Below are positions 47,501-59,760 of a DNA stretch of 64,000 nucleotides, in pieces. The stretch spans positions 10,522,882-10,586,881 of the forward strand of contig NC_051452.1 of NCBI RefSeq assembly GCF_001649575.2, written 5' to 3'. The stretch comes from Kryptolebias marmoratus (lineage: Eukaryota; Chordata; Actinopteri; Cyprinodontiformes; Rivulidae). The notes beneath the pieces are model-generated. The model saw only the letters and a list, made by a program, of their open reading frames with translations. It was not told where the DNA came from and searched no databases. Position 1 is the first letter of the stretch, and every line of letters begins with the position of its first letter. The position numbers and the translations under genes were made by a program.

Positions 47501-48116
47501 TGGCTCTAACTCTGTTAGCAGAAGATGATTTCAGTTTATGTATAAAGTCAGTATATTTATTTTAGTCCACAGAGGTGCAATAAACTGAGAAATAAATGAA
47601 ACAAACAAACAGAAACACACAGTAGTTGTTAAAAACACATAAGAGCCTCACGCCATGTGGAAGTCCTGTTTAAGACGTCAGATATCAAACTTATTAATGC
47701 AGATTTTGTGTTTTTTTGTTTCTTTGGTTTTTTTGTTTTGTCTCCTCTCTGCAGTGAGAAAGAAACTTGTCTTGTTGTTTGTGCCGTGAAACTACAAGAG
47801 CCAAAAAAAATAAATAAATAAAAAAAAATGTTCAAGCTGCCGCTCCAGCGCGGTTCGAGTCAGGCCTAAAAGCCTTCAGGGATCCAATCAGACAACTGCC
47901 GATTGTAGCTGTGCTTATTTACAAGTTCCTGCTCCGTACGGCGTTTTGAATAAAACATCTTTCAGGAGGGGTGTGTGTGTGTGTGTGACAGAGACAGAAG
48001 GGATGACAAGTCGAGTCATTCCGCAGCCCTTTTGGATGCGAGGTCATGAATTATTTGACGAGAAGATAACACTAATTTTGCATTAGATTCACGGCCCGGT
48101 GCACCTGCAGGGTTTC

Positions 48117-48173
<57 letters not shown>

Positions 48174-48690
48174 GCCTGCCTCTCCTGACACCCTGTTGTT
48201 TGTGTATTGTAAATGTAGGTCAGAAACACGTGCGCGAGCGTTTGCGCGCATTTACTGTAATGCTGCGATGGACACACAGTGTTCTGCAGGAGTCCCTTGA
48301 CGCATCTGTGAATATAAATCACACGCACACATAAACACACACACACACACAATCCAGCGGTAGGTCAGTTTAATATTTCATTTGGCTGATGGACAGCTAC
48401 TGCTGCTCTGTGAGCCAAACATCGTTACAACACACTAAGTGATTTAACTCTAATTAGAGCTGAAAATCACATTAAATCTGCTCCGTGATACAGGAAGTGC
48501 CCGTTCAATGTATGGGCTCTTCAGTTCAACTGGGCCTAAATTATTACAAGTCGGAATCAAAGCAATCCTTGAAAAAATGCATATCGCCCGCCGCCTTTCA
48601 CGCCAGAGTTTTAGACTAAGACAAGCAGGGACGGAGTTGTAGCCTTGGAAACGACACCATACGTGGCCCCGTGGCATTGCGATATCGGTT
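47500..48690. other. Gene-poor sequence with microsatellites
   Basis: Contains a short GT run (47968-47988), a 53-bp CA run (48119-48171) and a smaller CA run (48321-48352). 48000-48115 and 48360-48480 are repeat-free. No gene is visible. Confidence 0.5.
48119..48171. repeat. CA dinucleotide microsatellite
   Basis: About 26 uninterrupted CA units; likely polymorphic. Confidence 0.95.
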
Positions 48691-48985
48691 AGCGATCAGA
48701 GCATATGTTGGGAATGACTCTCAGCGACTACCACGTCAGGTTTGAGCTCAGTATCTGTAAAATTAACTGAGTTGTAGCCATTTTTGTGTTGGCTAAGGTT
48801 GATATGCAACAATATGTAACAATATGTAACAATAAAAGGCACAGTTTAATAAACAGATCTCGCTCGATGAGTTAGTGCTCAGAGTATGTTTCGGAGCTCA
48901 CTCTCAGCTACCACCACACCAAATTTTAACTCAACGTCTGTCACACTGACTGAACTATGGATGGTTAGATATTTTGCTAACAGGG
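48690..48985 (-). repeat. 306-bp family repeat
   Basis: gactctcagcgactaccacg and later ctctcagctaccaccacac show that one and a fraction units are present in reverse orientation. Confidence 0.7.
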
Positions 48986-49434
48986 CAGAAAAACACACAG
49001 ATTTAAAGTTGTTTTATTTTTTTTAATAATTGACATTGACTCTAAGTTAATTCTCAGAGATGGCAACAGTGGAAATACCTTTTTTTTCGTAACGTTTGAC
49101 ACAAACACGACGTGCAAATAAAAGTGGAGGACGTTGTTTCCGTGATTCCGCACAGGTGTGTGTTGATGTGGATTATTTATGACGGCTGGGGGAGTAAACA
49201 GCTCCCACTTTGGGAACATGCTTTTGCACTTTGAGTGCATTTGTGCAGATCTGGTGTAAACAGATAACCAGCTGGTTTAGAGGTTGACCTGTTTCCCTTT
49301 TTAAAAAAAAAAAAAAATCTTTTTTTTGTCTGTTTTTCTGGTGTTGGAGCAACTCGGCGCTGAATCGGGAAATATACGCTTCCAAGAGTTTGGAACGGTT
49401 TTGTATGAAATAGGATAACTGTAAATGTATGTGT

Positions 49435-50000
49435 ATGTGTGCCTGTCTGTTAGCAAAATATCTCCTGACCCACTGGACAGATTCTAGTGAAACTTCCAGA
49501 AAGTAATCAACAGATGCACATCTACAACTGATCAACTTTAGGAGACAAATCGACTGAAGATGGCCGCTGCAGCTAATCAAACCGAGCAAACACGAAAACG
49601 GCTATAATTTGGTCAGTTTTACAGACACTGAGCTATAATTTAGCAAGGAAGTAGTTGAGAGTCATCCCCAACGCACGCTCTGAGCACTGATGTGTCACGC
49701 AGGATCTTTGTCCCAAACTGTGGCCATCACCGTTGGCGTTGACGCCGTCTGTCTGTTAGCAAATTATCTCAAGAAGTAGAAGACGTTTTTTTTTTTTGAA
49801 ACGATCGGAAAGTAGTCATTCAATACACATCTGCAACTGATTCCCTTTGGGAGACAAAATGATTCAAGATGGCCGCCACAGCTAATCAACCTTCGCAAAC
49901 ACCAAAATGGCAATAATTCAGTCAGTTTTAGAAATACAGAGTTCGAATTTGGCGTGGAAGTAGGTGAGAGTCATCCCCAACACGCTCTGAATTGCAGCAG
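49435..50000 (+). repeat. 306-bp family tandem array, two units
   Basis: gtctgttagcaaaatatctc at about 49446 and gtctgttagcaaattatctc at about 49752, 306 bp apart. The second carries ttcaagatggccgccacagc intact. Confidence 0.85.
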
Positions 50001-50410
50001 TTTAATTATTTAAGGATTAAGCAAAGATTCCACTTTTTGCTTTTTACACAATAAAAAAATGATTAAACTAATGGATTCAGTCATTTAAAAAAAAATCCTG
50101 TTTGTTAAAGTTGTAAATGTGTCATTATATGTATTATCTTAATATAAAGCACTTAAACGCATGTAATCATTTTTATTACTTTATTTTTTTTGGGAACATT
50201 CAGGGAAGCAACTATCACAAATGTTTGTTTTTAATGAACAAAGTTGGATCTTGGCCCCAAAATTCTGTTGTTTTTTAAAAAAATGAAACTTACTGCTTGT
50301 ACGACAAATAAGTCAACGCCTTTTTTCAGCCATAAAGTTTCCAGACTTTACCCCTGCCTGCACAGTACCGTGTTCCACCTGTGGTGGGAGTCAGAGATGT
50401 CCTTGTTCTC

Positions 50411-50451
50411 TCCTCCTCCTCCCTCCTCCTCCTCCTCCTCCTCTTCATCCC
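50411..50451. repeat. TCC trinucleotide repeat
   Basis: Nearly pure TCC/CTCC units; the minus strand reads as poly-Glu in one short frame, which has no other support as a gene. Confidence 0.85.
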
Positions 50452-52309
50452 TCGCTGTGTTCAAGCTGAACAGATGCCAGTGCTGGGTGAAATCCTCTCC
50501 AGAGGGACTGCCAGCAGCATATTGGTTTATAATTAATGAAATTAGGGCTGCTGTCTGTCGAGGAGGCTTCGGTCCCAGAGCAGGACAGACTGCTGCCGAG
50601 ACAGGGAGACGGACAACCGGAGACATTCAAGAGGACAGACAGAATAAGACAGAGCTGGGTCACAGATTCAAATGGTGCATTACTCATTTTCTTTAAAATA
50701 AAACAAAAAAAGAAGAGAAATGTGGTGTGGTCATGAGGAGCTTGATGGATTAATGAGCACAAAGTTCCATTAAAATCCATCCACTGGTTCAGGAGATATT
50801 TCGCTAACACACACAGCTGAAACAGGCAGGCCTGAAGGGTGGAGAAAACTGGTGGTTAACTAAAACAACACGAAAACATTCTCTCTTCTTCCTCCAGCTC
50901 TGAAGCTGCGCCACAACGAGCGAAGGAACGCCCCGCGGACTGCTACGTTAGATTAAATTGTCCTGCGATACCCATGCAGATGCGCATGAAATATTAAAGC
51001 CTGAATAAATAATTTCTTACATTCGGAATTAAATATTTAGGATTGTTTTGCACAGATTACATGACATTAATCAGCCGAGGTCTTGAACTGGGGGTTTCTG
51101 TAAAAACAGGGCCGTGAAAAAGTTTGAAAAGCAAACCTTTCAAATCGCCACGACCAAAGATCTTTCATTTTACAAGCTGAATTTTGTTTTGTTTTGACAA
51201 TATAGAGCTGACCAGAACAGTGGGCTTCAATGAAAACTGAGCGATGTCTGCCTAAAAATGTTTCTCTGAAGATCCAAAACATATTGATTTAAATTATTTT
51301 TTTACTAACAGCCATGTTAGTTCTCCTCACACATTATATTGTGTTTTATTAGGGCTGGCAGCTAAACTCTGCAGAAAGAAGCAAAGAGAAATCAAAGGCC
51401 AGACACAGTAATTACCGTAAATGCAAGAAAAGCTGCGATACTTAAAATAAATTACCATATATTCTAGAAAAGCTGCACCACCTAAAACAAACTACTAAAA
51501 TGAACTACTGTAAATGTGGGAATAGCTGTGCCTTTTTAAATAGACATTTTTTTAAAAAGGCTAATAAATTTATTTTCCTGAACTCTACCAACCTGACATC
51601 AGGTCATTCGAGTCCAGATTTGGACCGCGGTCCAGCATTTGTGGGCTCCTACGTGGCAGACACGCTTCTGTTTGTCACATAAAGTCATAAAGATTTTTTT
51701 TTTTAATCATCATTTTTAAAATCTCAGCACACAGTCAGCTTGGATCGACTCCCCCCTCTCCGAACATGTAATCATTTATCACGCTGTGACTTCGTGTACT
51801 GGGACGCGAGCGTGTGAAATTAAAGTCCCCGCGATGTAAGTACAGACGCAGCCTCCTAATCAGACCCACTAACCTGATTTTATTCACTCTCAAGCTCCTC
51901 TCCTAATTCACTTAGAGCTGCTCAATCCATCAGCAGCCATTAAAAGTCTCCTGCTGTGTCCTGATGGAGACGAACCTTCAGTCCACTTCAACATGAAACC
52001 ATTCTGCTTCAGCTTCAGGAGCTCTGAGCTTTAATTCTACAAACAACCTGAACATTTAAACAGATGCTTCAGATCCTTCTGAGCTGTGGGAAGGTTACAA
52101 ACAGTTAATATCTTACCTGTTGCAGACAGCTCTTTGAACGACCTCAGCTGAGCTCTGACCGGATGACGAGCTGACGGTAAGCAGGTTCAGGACAAAAAGG
52201 GACTGCTACAACTCCAACATTACTGGAACGACTTTTACAGCCCAACTAGTTTCAAATTATCCTGCTTTCCTGGCAGAAACGTTGCGACCTTCTGCACCAG
52301 AAGTGCTAC

Positions 52310-52358
52310 TGCTGGCTGCTGCTGCTGCTGCTATTTGTGCTGCTGCTGCTATTTGTGC
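52310..52358. repeat. CTG trinucleotide repeat, interrupted
   Basis: Two runs of CTG separated by tatttgtg. Confidence 0.85.
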
Positions 52359-53621
52359 TTGAAAGGATGTTATGAAGGTCAGTTCTTAAGCTTCAGTGGA
52401 ATGAAATTAATATTTTCGAAATTTTCTGCTGTATTTGCATTTTTACTTTCACATGTTTTCCAGTATTTTATTTTAATTTATTTCAGGCAGTGCAGCTTTT
52501 ACCACATTTACGGTAATTAATTTGGTTAAAGACCACTATAATATACAGTAGGTAGGCTAAGAAATGCCGGGACCTCTAAGTCTGAGGCTCCTTGTAGTTG
52601 TGTTTTTTGCATTTTTCTGTTATTACTCTTCTCTGTACTGGTTGTTTTTTGTATCTGGGTTCTTTCAGCGGTTTTTTTCTTTCCATTTTTCTGCATCCCT
52701 TTGAGCACATTTTACCTCTGAAATGTGAAAATATTTCTCAGTTGCATAATATAAGGGGAAATGGGTCCAAAGCTTAAATTTACCTCACCCCTTTAGTCTC
52801 GAAAGTTACATTAAGTCTGATTTTATTTGACAGATTAGGACTTCCTGTGTGTCTTAGAGTGATTACATATCTGTTTTCCTGGAGCTGGGCGCAGTCTGGA
52901 CTTTGGGCATCATGTTGATAGCGCATCTTGTTTGTCTCAAAGCTTCACTGTTATGACATTTGTGCTCCATTATATTATAAACACGCAGGGTGGCTGCTGG
53001 CAGTGCCAAACCACTAATTGTTGTAATTGTTAGCAGTTGTTTGAGCTGCCTGAGCGGAAGACTGCGCGTTTATTTATAAGAACACGCTCGCAAGTATATT
53101 TTTATGTAAGCTGAAATTCAATGAGGGTTAAACAGTAAGATAGCCCTCTTTGACTCCGTGTTTATACTCTCATCTATAAAAGCAGAAGTCTGGAGTATTC
53201 AGGTGTGTGTTAACTTAGAGGAAACACATCAATAAAACCACTTATCTGGCAGCTGAAGCTTGAACCAAACTGAGGACAATGGTCTGTTGCGTACTATAAA
53301 CTGAATGAAGGTGTATGACCCAGTTCTGATTGAATCAAATCACCTGAAGTGATGTAAAAGAACAGTAAACAGGGTAAAAAAAAAGCACCAAACCTTCTCC
53401 AAAATAATGTGATAAACCGATAAGTTTAAACAGGAGACTTAAACTTAGAAGTTCTAATGATGCTTCTTCAAACCTTGCTGAAGACTTTGCATGATTTGTT
53501 TGTTTCTTTGAAAACTGTGGGAAAACACAAAGGTCAAAAAACGATCTGACTACGGCAGATGAAAGGAAAAATAACCCATTAGAACCTGAGAGATGAATCA
53601 CCCTTCAAATCGGCGGTCAGG

Positions 53622-53880
53622 TGTGGTGATTCTGGAGGTTTTTGTATTTTGGTATTTCCTGGTGGGCCGTCTCGACGGCTGATTGGCAGCTCTTCTTCAC
53701 TCCCTCTACACCTATGGCAGATCAGGCTCATCAGGAGGCGGTTGGTACTTAAGGCCGTGGTGGGAACCAGACCAGCGCTGGAGCATTGTTTTGTAAAATA
53801 AACTCACTTCCTGCTATCTTGGTCTCCCGTGTCTGTCTGACGCCGAGCTGCTCATTTTAGAAAAGTGCCGAATCCTGACA
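53622..53880. mobile_element. Solo LTR of an LTR retrotransposon
   Basis: A 259-bp block starts TGTGGTGATTC, ends GAATCCTGACA and is flanked by perfect 5-bp direct repeats TCAGG (53617-53621 and 53881-53885). Inside is an AATAAA signal at about 53798 before a downstream stretch of U5 type. Plus orientation is suggested by the poly-A signal. Superfamily (Gypsy or endogenous-retrovirus-like) cannot be told from the LTR alone. No internal coding part remains. Confidence 0.6.
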
Positions 53881-53885
53881 TCAGG

Positions 53886-56800
53886 GGCCCTAAATTACAA
53901 TTTTAGCCAAAATATTATAAGGTTTTGTGGCAGGAGGGTTTGGACCCAAACGCAGACAGACACAAAGGGCTGAAATGAAAACTAAAGTTTCATTCAAAGA
54001 ATAAAAACAGGGAGCTGATGTTGCAGCAGAGCTAAATAACAATAACTTAAGCAGAGGGTGATTGGGAAGTGGACGCAGGTGACTGATTACAAACTGGGGA
54101 CAGGTGCAGATGGGCGTGGCAGACAGTGAGCTGAGGACAGGTGAATTATGACAGGGGACACAGGCAGCAAAACTACACAAGGACTTATTAAACTAAACAC
54201 AGGGTAAACAGGAAATAAAACAGAATTACAAAAACATGAGACAATAAACTTATTACAAAATAAATTCAAACTACTACAAATATAAGCTGCTATGATCTGC
54301 TTCCAGTGGTTCAATGAGCCATGTTCAAAGGTCGGAGCTGGTTTGGGAACATAGAAGGAAATATTTAATTAAATTAGACTTCAGATGCATGAATATTTCA
54401 TTCATGTATGACAATGCATTGTTTGTTTGTTTAAAAAGTTAATTATTTAAAGTATTTTTTTGTTTTTATTTGTGTGTGTGGTTTAGAAAAATTGTAGATT
54501 TGAGCACCAAAAGTATCTAAACTGAACAATTACTACTACGGATATTTTTAAATTGATATTATTTGCTGCAGCTATATATTATAACAGAAACGCTGAATTA
54601 CCCATGCTGCACTACTAGGTGGCGAGGACGCCCACGTTAATGAAATACAGAGAAAGAGCTTGTTTAGCTGGACTTGGCCAAATCCAAGTCCAGTTCAGCT
54701 TTGGACTGGACATGTCCACCTTTGCTGTTTTGTGAGGACAAGTCCTGACGAAACAGTAACCATTGGTGCTTTTTCTAAGTTATTATTTCACGCAAATTTT
54801 CGACCACATCTGGTGGCGATTAGCAAAGAGTCGTCGACGCATAGATACGTGGTAGTGACTATTCCATAAATAAATGTTTTAACAATCATAACATCAATAT
54901 TTATCAATGGAACAACATCGAGACTAGTTTTTATCTAAATTGGAAAAAAACAGACATTCATATTTGTTCTAAAAAAATAAGTTTTTCTTAGAAATCGCAG
55001 AAACCAGATCACCACAATGTTCAAATTTTGACTTAGAGAGCAAAAACTACAAGAAATACGCTCCAACAAGGTTAAGTCCAGCAGCAGAGCCATTGCCCAT
55101 GGATTTAAAAATATATAAATATGTTTATTGTACTCTACTATGTATCTATGAGCCAATGTCTTCTGAAAATGTTCAGTAAATGCTTCCAGATGTGGTCAAA
55201 AAACTGTGAAATAATAACTACAAAATAAACAAGAACACTAACGTTTAATGTTTCTGCATCAAAAATGGCTGCCAAGCTCAATATTGATTGTTTTTCTCTC
55301 AGTTAATAACCATCTCAGCACATGGTGAGACTTTCCTGTCGACAGGATCAGAATGAAGACACATGTAAAAAAAAAGAGGTAAAAACGGCTCCGCTGTTTG
55401 GGTTTTCTTTGGCACAATGTGGCAAACTAGGCTGCTACGTCATCATTTTTGAAAACCTCCTTATTGTGAGTCCACACAGAGATGGGGGTATTATGGTTTC
55501 TTCTTTTTTTTTTAACGTTCATACCTGCCTTGCAAATAGTTTTATCCTTCACTAACTAAAAGCTACCAAACAGTGCATCAACCTAAACCTGGAGAGTGAG
55601 TCTAAACCCACTTGGAGGCTTGTACGTTGCGTGAAGGAGGCGGGCAGTAAAGTGTGCCGAGCCGAGGACCTGTGCAGCTCTGAGGAGGAACAGCCGGTGC
55701 TAATCCAGCCCAGTGACGGTTCAGCAGGCTGCACTGGGAGCCATCGGAGGAGGGAAGCAGCGTGAAATACCCGACACCTGGTGGTTCTTTCTGCAGCTGG
55801 TGTCGAGCACCCACAACCATCTGACCAGCTGTGCTTCCTCAACAATTCCTTCAGTTCACGCTGATGTAAGAGCATCAGTTGGATGCTTGTTTTTGGGGGT
55901 TAGGAATAAAACTGTGCTCCTCTCAGTGTCACATGTACTTTTGTTTCATAACATGCTGCAGAAATGATCTGTTCTTCGTCTTGAACAACTGATATCTGTT
56001 GTACAAAATGCACTAGAAAACTAAATTATTACATACATAATAAAAACTTGTAATGGTCAGCTTTAGTGTTTAACAAAAACCAAAGTCAACTTCCCCAATC
56101 AAAAAAGTGCATCTAAACACAACAAAAAGGCATCTATTTGTTTATTATCCACAGTAAAACTGAACAATGCCTATAAAAACATGCTCAAAAGGTTTAATTT
56201 AACTATTAGGAACAAAATGGTATAGTTTTAAAAACAAATATTGAAGGTTTATTACACATATTAGTGTGGAAACAGTGCTGCTGAATCACATCACAGGTAG
56301 ACAAAAAAAAAACAAACAAATGCACAGAGAACGTGGTCTTGATGATATACAGTAAATCACTTTCACCAGCTGATATCAGATCAGTCAGTTGTTACAAACA
56401 ACAACAACAACAAATGGGACCGAGGATACTCCTCTGTGGGACCCCCACCTCAACTCTTCTCTGGCTGTGTTCTCATGGTATAATAATTTTAATATGTGCT
56501 GGGAGGCAAGAATGTAACAAGAAACAAAAGGTTTCTGAAGAATAAACAGCCAATAAGGAGAAAAGTTTCCTTGCTTTGCGTTGACCAACTCTTTTTAGAG
56601 AAAACATGTGCACCGATGAATGCACCAAAAATAACAAGTTGGTTCAAAATTAGTCTTAAGCACCATAATTTAGCTTCAAATTTATTTGTTTTGCCTTTTT
56701 TTCTGTATTTTTCAACAAAAGTAGCCTTTTATTACTTTAAATGGAACATTAAATTATCCGTTTCCAGACGCTTAGAAGTTAAAGGCTTATTAATTTGGAA

Positions 56801-57230
56801 TTGTTTGTTCATTTTTGTCTCTTAAAGACATTTGCTTTGAGTGTCTTTTTGTGGGTGTAAAAATGTTACTGGCTCAAACTGATGGTATTTAGTGGCGCAC
56901 ATCAAAACCCGCTGGTCTGCCAATAATGCAACAGAGCCGCCATAATGAATTGTTTGTTTTTGAGGGAGATGTGATGTGGTTGTTTACAAACTCGTTTCAT
57001 CTTTGGCTGTTTTCAGGGTGTGTTTTGCCATCTGTGTGTCATAGTTATGTTTTTTTTTTTTCTTTTTCTTTTTTTTGTCACCATTTGTAACTGATGCATT
57101 TGTGGCAGAAAGGCTAAACCTACTGATGTGTGAGACAATAAACAGGTAATGACTGCAACGTTTAACAAATGGAAATAATCTTTTAGTTGGCGGCGGGCAA
57201 TAACACTTTTTGGCCGTGTGTGTGTGTTTC
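53886..57230. other. Gene-poor sequence
   Basis: 53920-54300 has the look of an unclassified interspersed repeat (ggacccaaacgcagacagac, ggacaggtg words). 55556-55875 is a GC-richer island with open frames on both strands and no family I recognise. The remainder is AT-rich. Confidence 0.35.
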
Positions 57231-57234
57231 TGTC

Positions 57235-57440
57235 TGCGTCTGTATCTCATGAACCACTGAATGACTTTTAATGAAACTTTCAGAAAGTATTTATTGGGTT
57301 GACATCTACAACTCAGTGACCTTTGGGTTCAGCCTAACTCAAGATGGCCTCTAAAGCCAATTAACAAACAGAAAAATGTCTATAACTCGGTCAAATTTAC
57401 ACATATTGAGCTAAAAATTGGTGTCAATCCAATTTTCCCA
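57235..57440 (+). repeat. 306-bp family repeat
   Basis: tgtatctcatgaaccactga, tcaagatggcctctaaagcc and attgagctaaaaattggtgt. It abuts the Tc1 remnant. Confidence 0.7.
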
Positions 57441-57479
57441 GGAGTGAATGTTGCATCAAGTTCTGACCGTCTACTCTAT

Positions 57480-58215
57480 CTCAGACAACTTGTATGAACC
57501 TCAAGACTTCTGGAAGGATGTTCTTTGGACAGACGAGACCAAAGTAGAGATGTTTACCCTTAATTCACAGCAGCATGTGAATAAAATACGCTTTGTAATG
57601 ACTATCAAGAATGATGGTGGATAGGTGATGATTTGGGCTTCACCTGGACACCCTGCAGGCACTGAGTGGACTGTGATCTCCTCTCTTGACCAAAGTATTC
57701 TAGAGTCAAACCTAAGACCGTGTGTCTAATGGTGTCTAAAGCTGGGCTGAAAATTGGGTCATAAAACAGGACAATGATCCCAAACACAGCAGCAAATCTA
57801 CAACAGAATGGAGAACCAAGGTGTGGTGATGATCCAGTCGAGGTTCAGGCCTCAGTATAAATGAAATGCTGCGGTGGGGCAGAAAAAAAAGTCTGCAAAC
57901 CTAAACAAACTGAAGCAACACTGCAAAGGAAGAGTGGGCCAAAACTCCTCCACAACCATGCGAAAGACTGAAGTCCAACAGAAAATAACTACTTCAAGTT
58001 ATTGCAGATAAAGGTGGTTCTACAAGATGGGTTGGACTTAGTTTTTCACTCGTAACTTTTGTTTGTTTTTGTTTATTAAATGATACGATGGAATCTGTTG
58101 TTTTTGTGCACTTGAGATCAGATTTAAACCGTTTTAGAACCAGATCAATTTCATTACATCCTGACACATAAAACCCTAGAACTGAGAGAGGGTGGACTTT
58201 CTTTTTTCCCACGAC
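57480..58215 (+). mobile_element. Degenerate Tc1/mariner transposon, second copy
   Basis: Begins inside the transposase (FWKDVLWTDETKVEMF in frame near 57510), passes a DNDPKH-like stretch near 57770 and reaches the Lys/Glu-rich EEWAK-type end near 57930. The non-coding 3' part ends gtggactttcttttttccca cgactg near 58215, as expected for this family. It is 5'-truncated and full of frameshifts. It shares its 3' part with the copy at 20130-21190. Confidence 0.75.
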
Positions 58216-59559
58216 TGATTCTTTGCAGAATAAATTGGGTAAAACTGAAACGAGGAGACTCGATCACAAGTCACTGCATTCCTGACTGTTGCTTTGAGCT
58301 CCGAGCTCATCTGAACTTCAGGAATCACACATGGCGATCAAAAGGAGAAATGGTGCAAATGTCTCTTTTCCCACAGTTTCGCTCCTCAGCGTTTGCAACG
58401 CTGCAACTCGTTTGGGTCTGAGATTGTACTCCAGGAGTTGTTCTCGGGCTGATAGCGAAGCTCAATCAGCTGTTCCCACATGTCACCAATTCTTCAGGTG
58501 TTATGAATCATAACAGATGTTAAAACGTGCCAGATGTACCAGCAGGAACCCTTCCAGCAGCAGAGCATGCAAATCAGCCGGGAAGAAAAATAAAGTCGGA
58601 ACACACTTCAATTTTACCCCTTAGACAATATTGTCTGGCAGAACTTTTGAAACGTGATCTTTATTTTTTTATTTCTCTTGTTTTTACATAACCTGACTGC
58701 AGTATATAAATATACATGTGAAGTTTTCCCTCAGCCGTGTGTTGGCTTCACTGCTCACCGCGTGCTGCGTTCAGTGGCGTGGAAAGTGCTGCCACTGCGA
58801 GTATTAGCCTGTTTATCAGAGTGTGTATTAACGTGCTGCAGCGCCGGGGCTGAAGGGATGGTGTGTGTGTGTGTTTGTGAGCATGTTAGCAGGGGATCAC
58901 AGGTGTGATTGGGAGCTCCGCTGAGAGCCTCCTATCCCCGTATAAAACCCTTACGCCTCCACTTCGAGCATCCTGGGTAATATCAGCCCATGGAGCACCT
59001 GCGTCCCCCCCCCACATCCCACAGCTCACACACACACACATTAACACACCTCTAATGGCCCCATGTCAGGCTGCCATATGGCTCTAATAGCCAGCTGTGT
59101 GAGCAGGAAGGCGCTGGACCGTACCGACACTCACTGACACAGTTAAAACATCAGATCCGAGTCGACTGTGATCTCAAATTAGTTTTCATCACACTCCGAG
59201 CAGCCAATGAACACAGAGAGGCTACATGAAACAAACTGACCTTTAAAGTGACACCGAACTCATGAACATTTACTCTTCCACTCTGCCTACCATTTTGATT
59301 TACACCCTCTCCTGCTTTCTAAACATTAGGCGGTCCAAGGGTTTCAGCACAGTTTGAGACAAAAACCTCAGGACCTCTAGATTAGGAGACTTATCACCCC
59401 TGCAAGTCCATAACAAACTTAAATTAAAGACCTGCTATTCCTTTAATTAATGCATATCACCCCCCGCTTTTTATGCCAGAGTTTTGAACTGAGATCATCT
59501 TGTGTTGGGAAACAAGTTAATATATAATCTCATACCAAGTCGAGAGATCTCGCGTGATG

Positions 59560-59760
59560 CGTTTAAGTACTTGTCGTGAATGACTCAAGTTTTGGCTCAA
59601 TATCTATGACCTTGACTGAGTTGTAGCCACCTTTTTATTTGCTAAGGTCAGTTGGCTGTGGTGGCCAGTTTATAGTGATTTGACCCTGAAGTTAAGCAGC
59701 TGTAGATGTTTACTTTCAAATCCATTCAGTGGTTCATGAGATATTCTGCAAACATGACAA
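59560..59760 (-). repeat. 306-bp family repeat
   Basis: gagatctcgcgtgatgcg at its edge, then tggctgtggtggcc and ggttcatgagatattctgc in reverse orientation. Confidence 0.65.

Larger units (their letters stand above)
50005..53620. other. Gene-poor sequence upstream of the solo LTR
   Basis: Includes a TCC microsatellite (50411-50451), a CTG-rich run (52310-52358), a short 306-bp family piece (50760-50815) and a repeat-free block at 51740-51980. No supported coding exon. Confidence 0.4.

Noticed and set aside
49173..49589. 138-codon minus-strand frame
   Set aside because: It is the reverse frame of the 306-bp repeat; the same peptide words (YFANRQ) appear from other copies such as 13739-14026 and 42916-43104, so it is repeat-derived.
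50348..50626. Minus-strand frame with poly-Glu
   Set aside because: Generated by the TCC microsatellite at 50411-50451; nothing else supports a gene.
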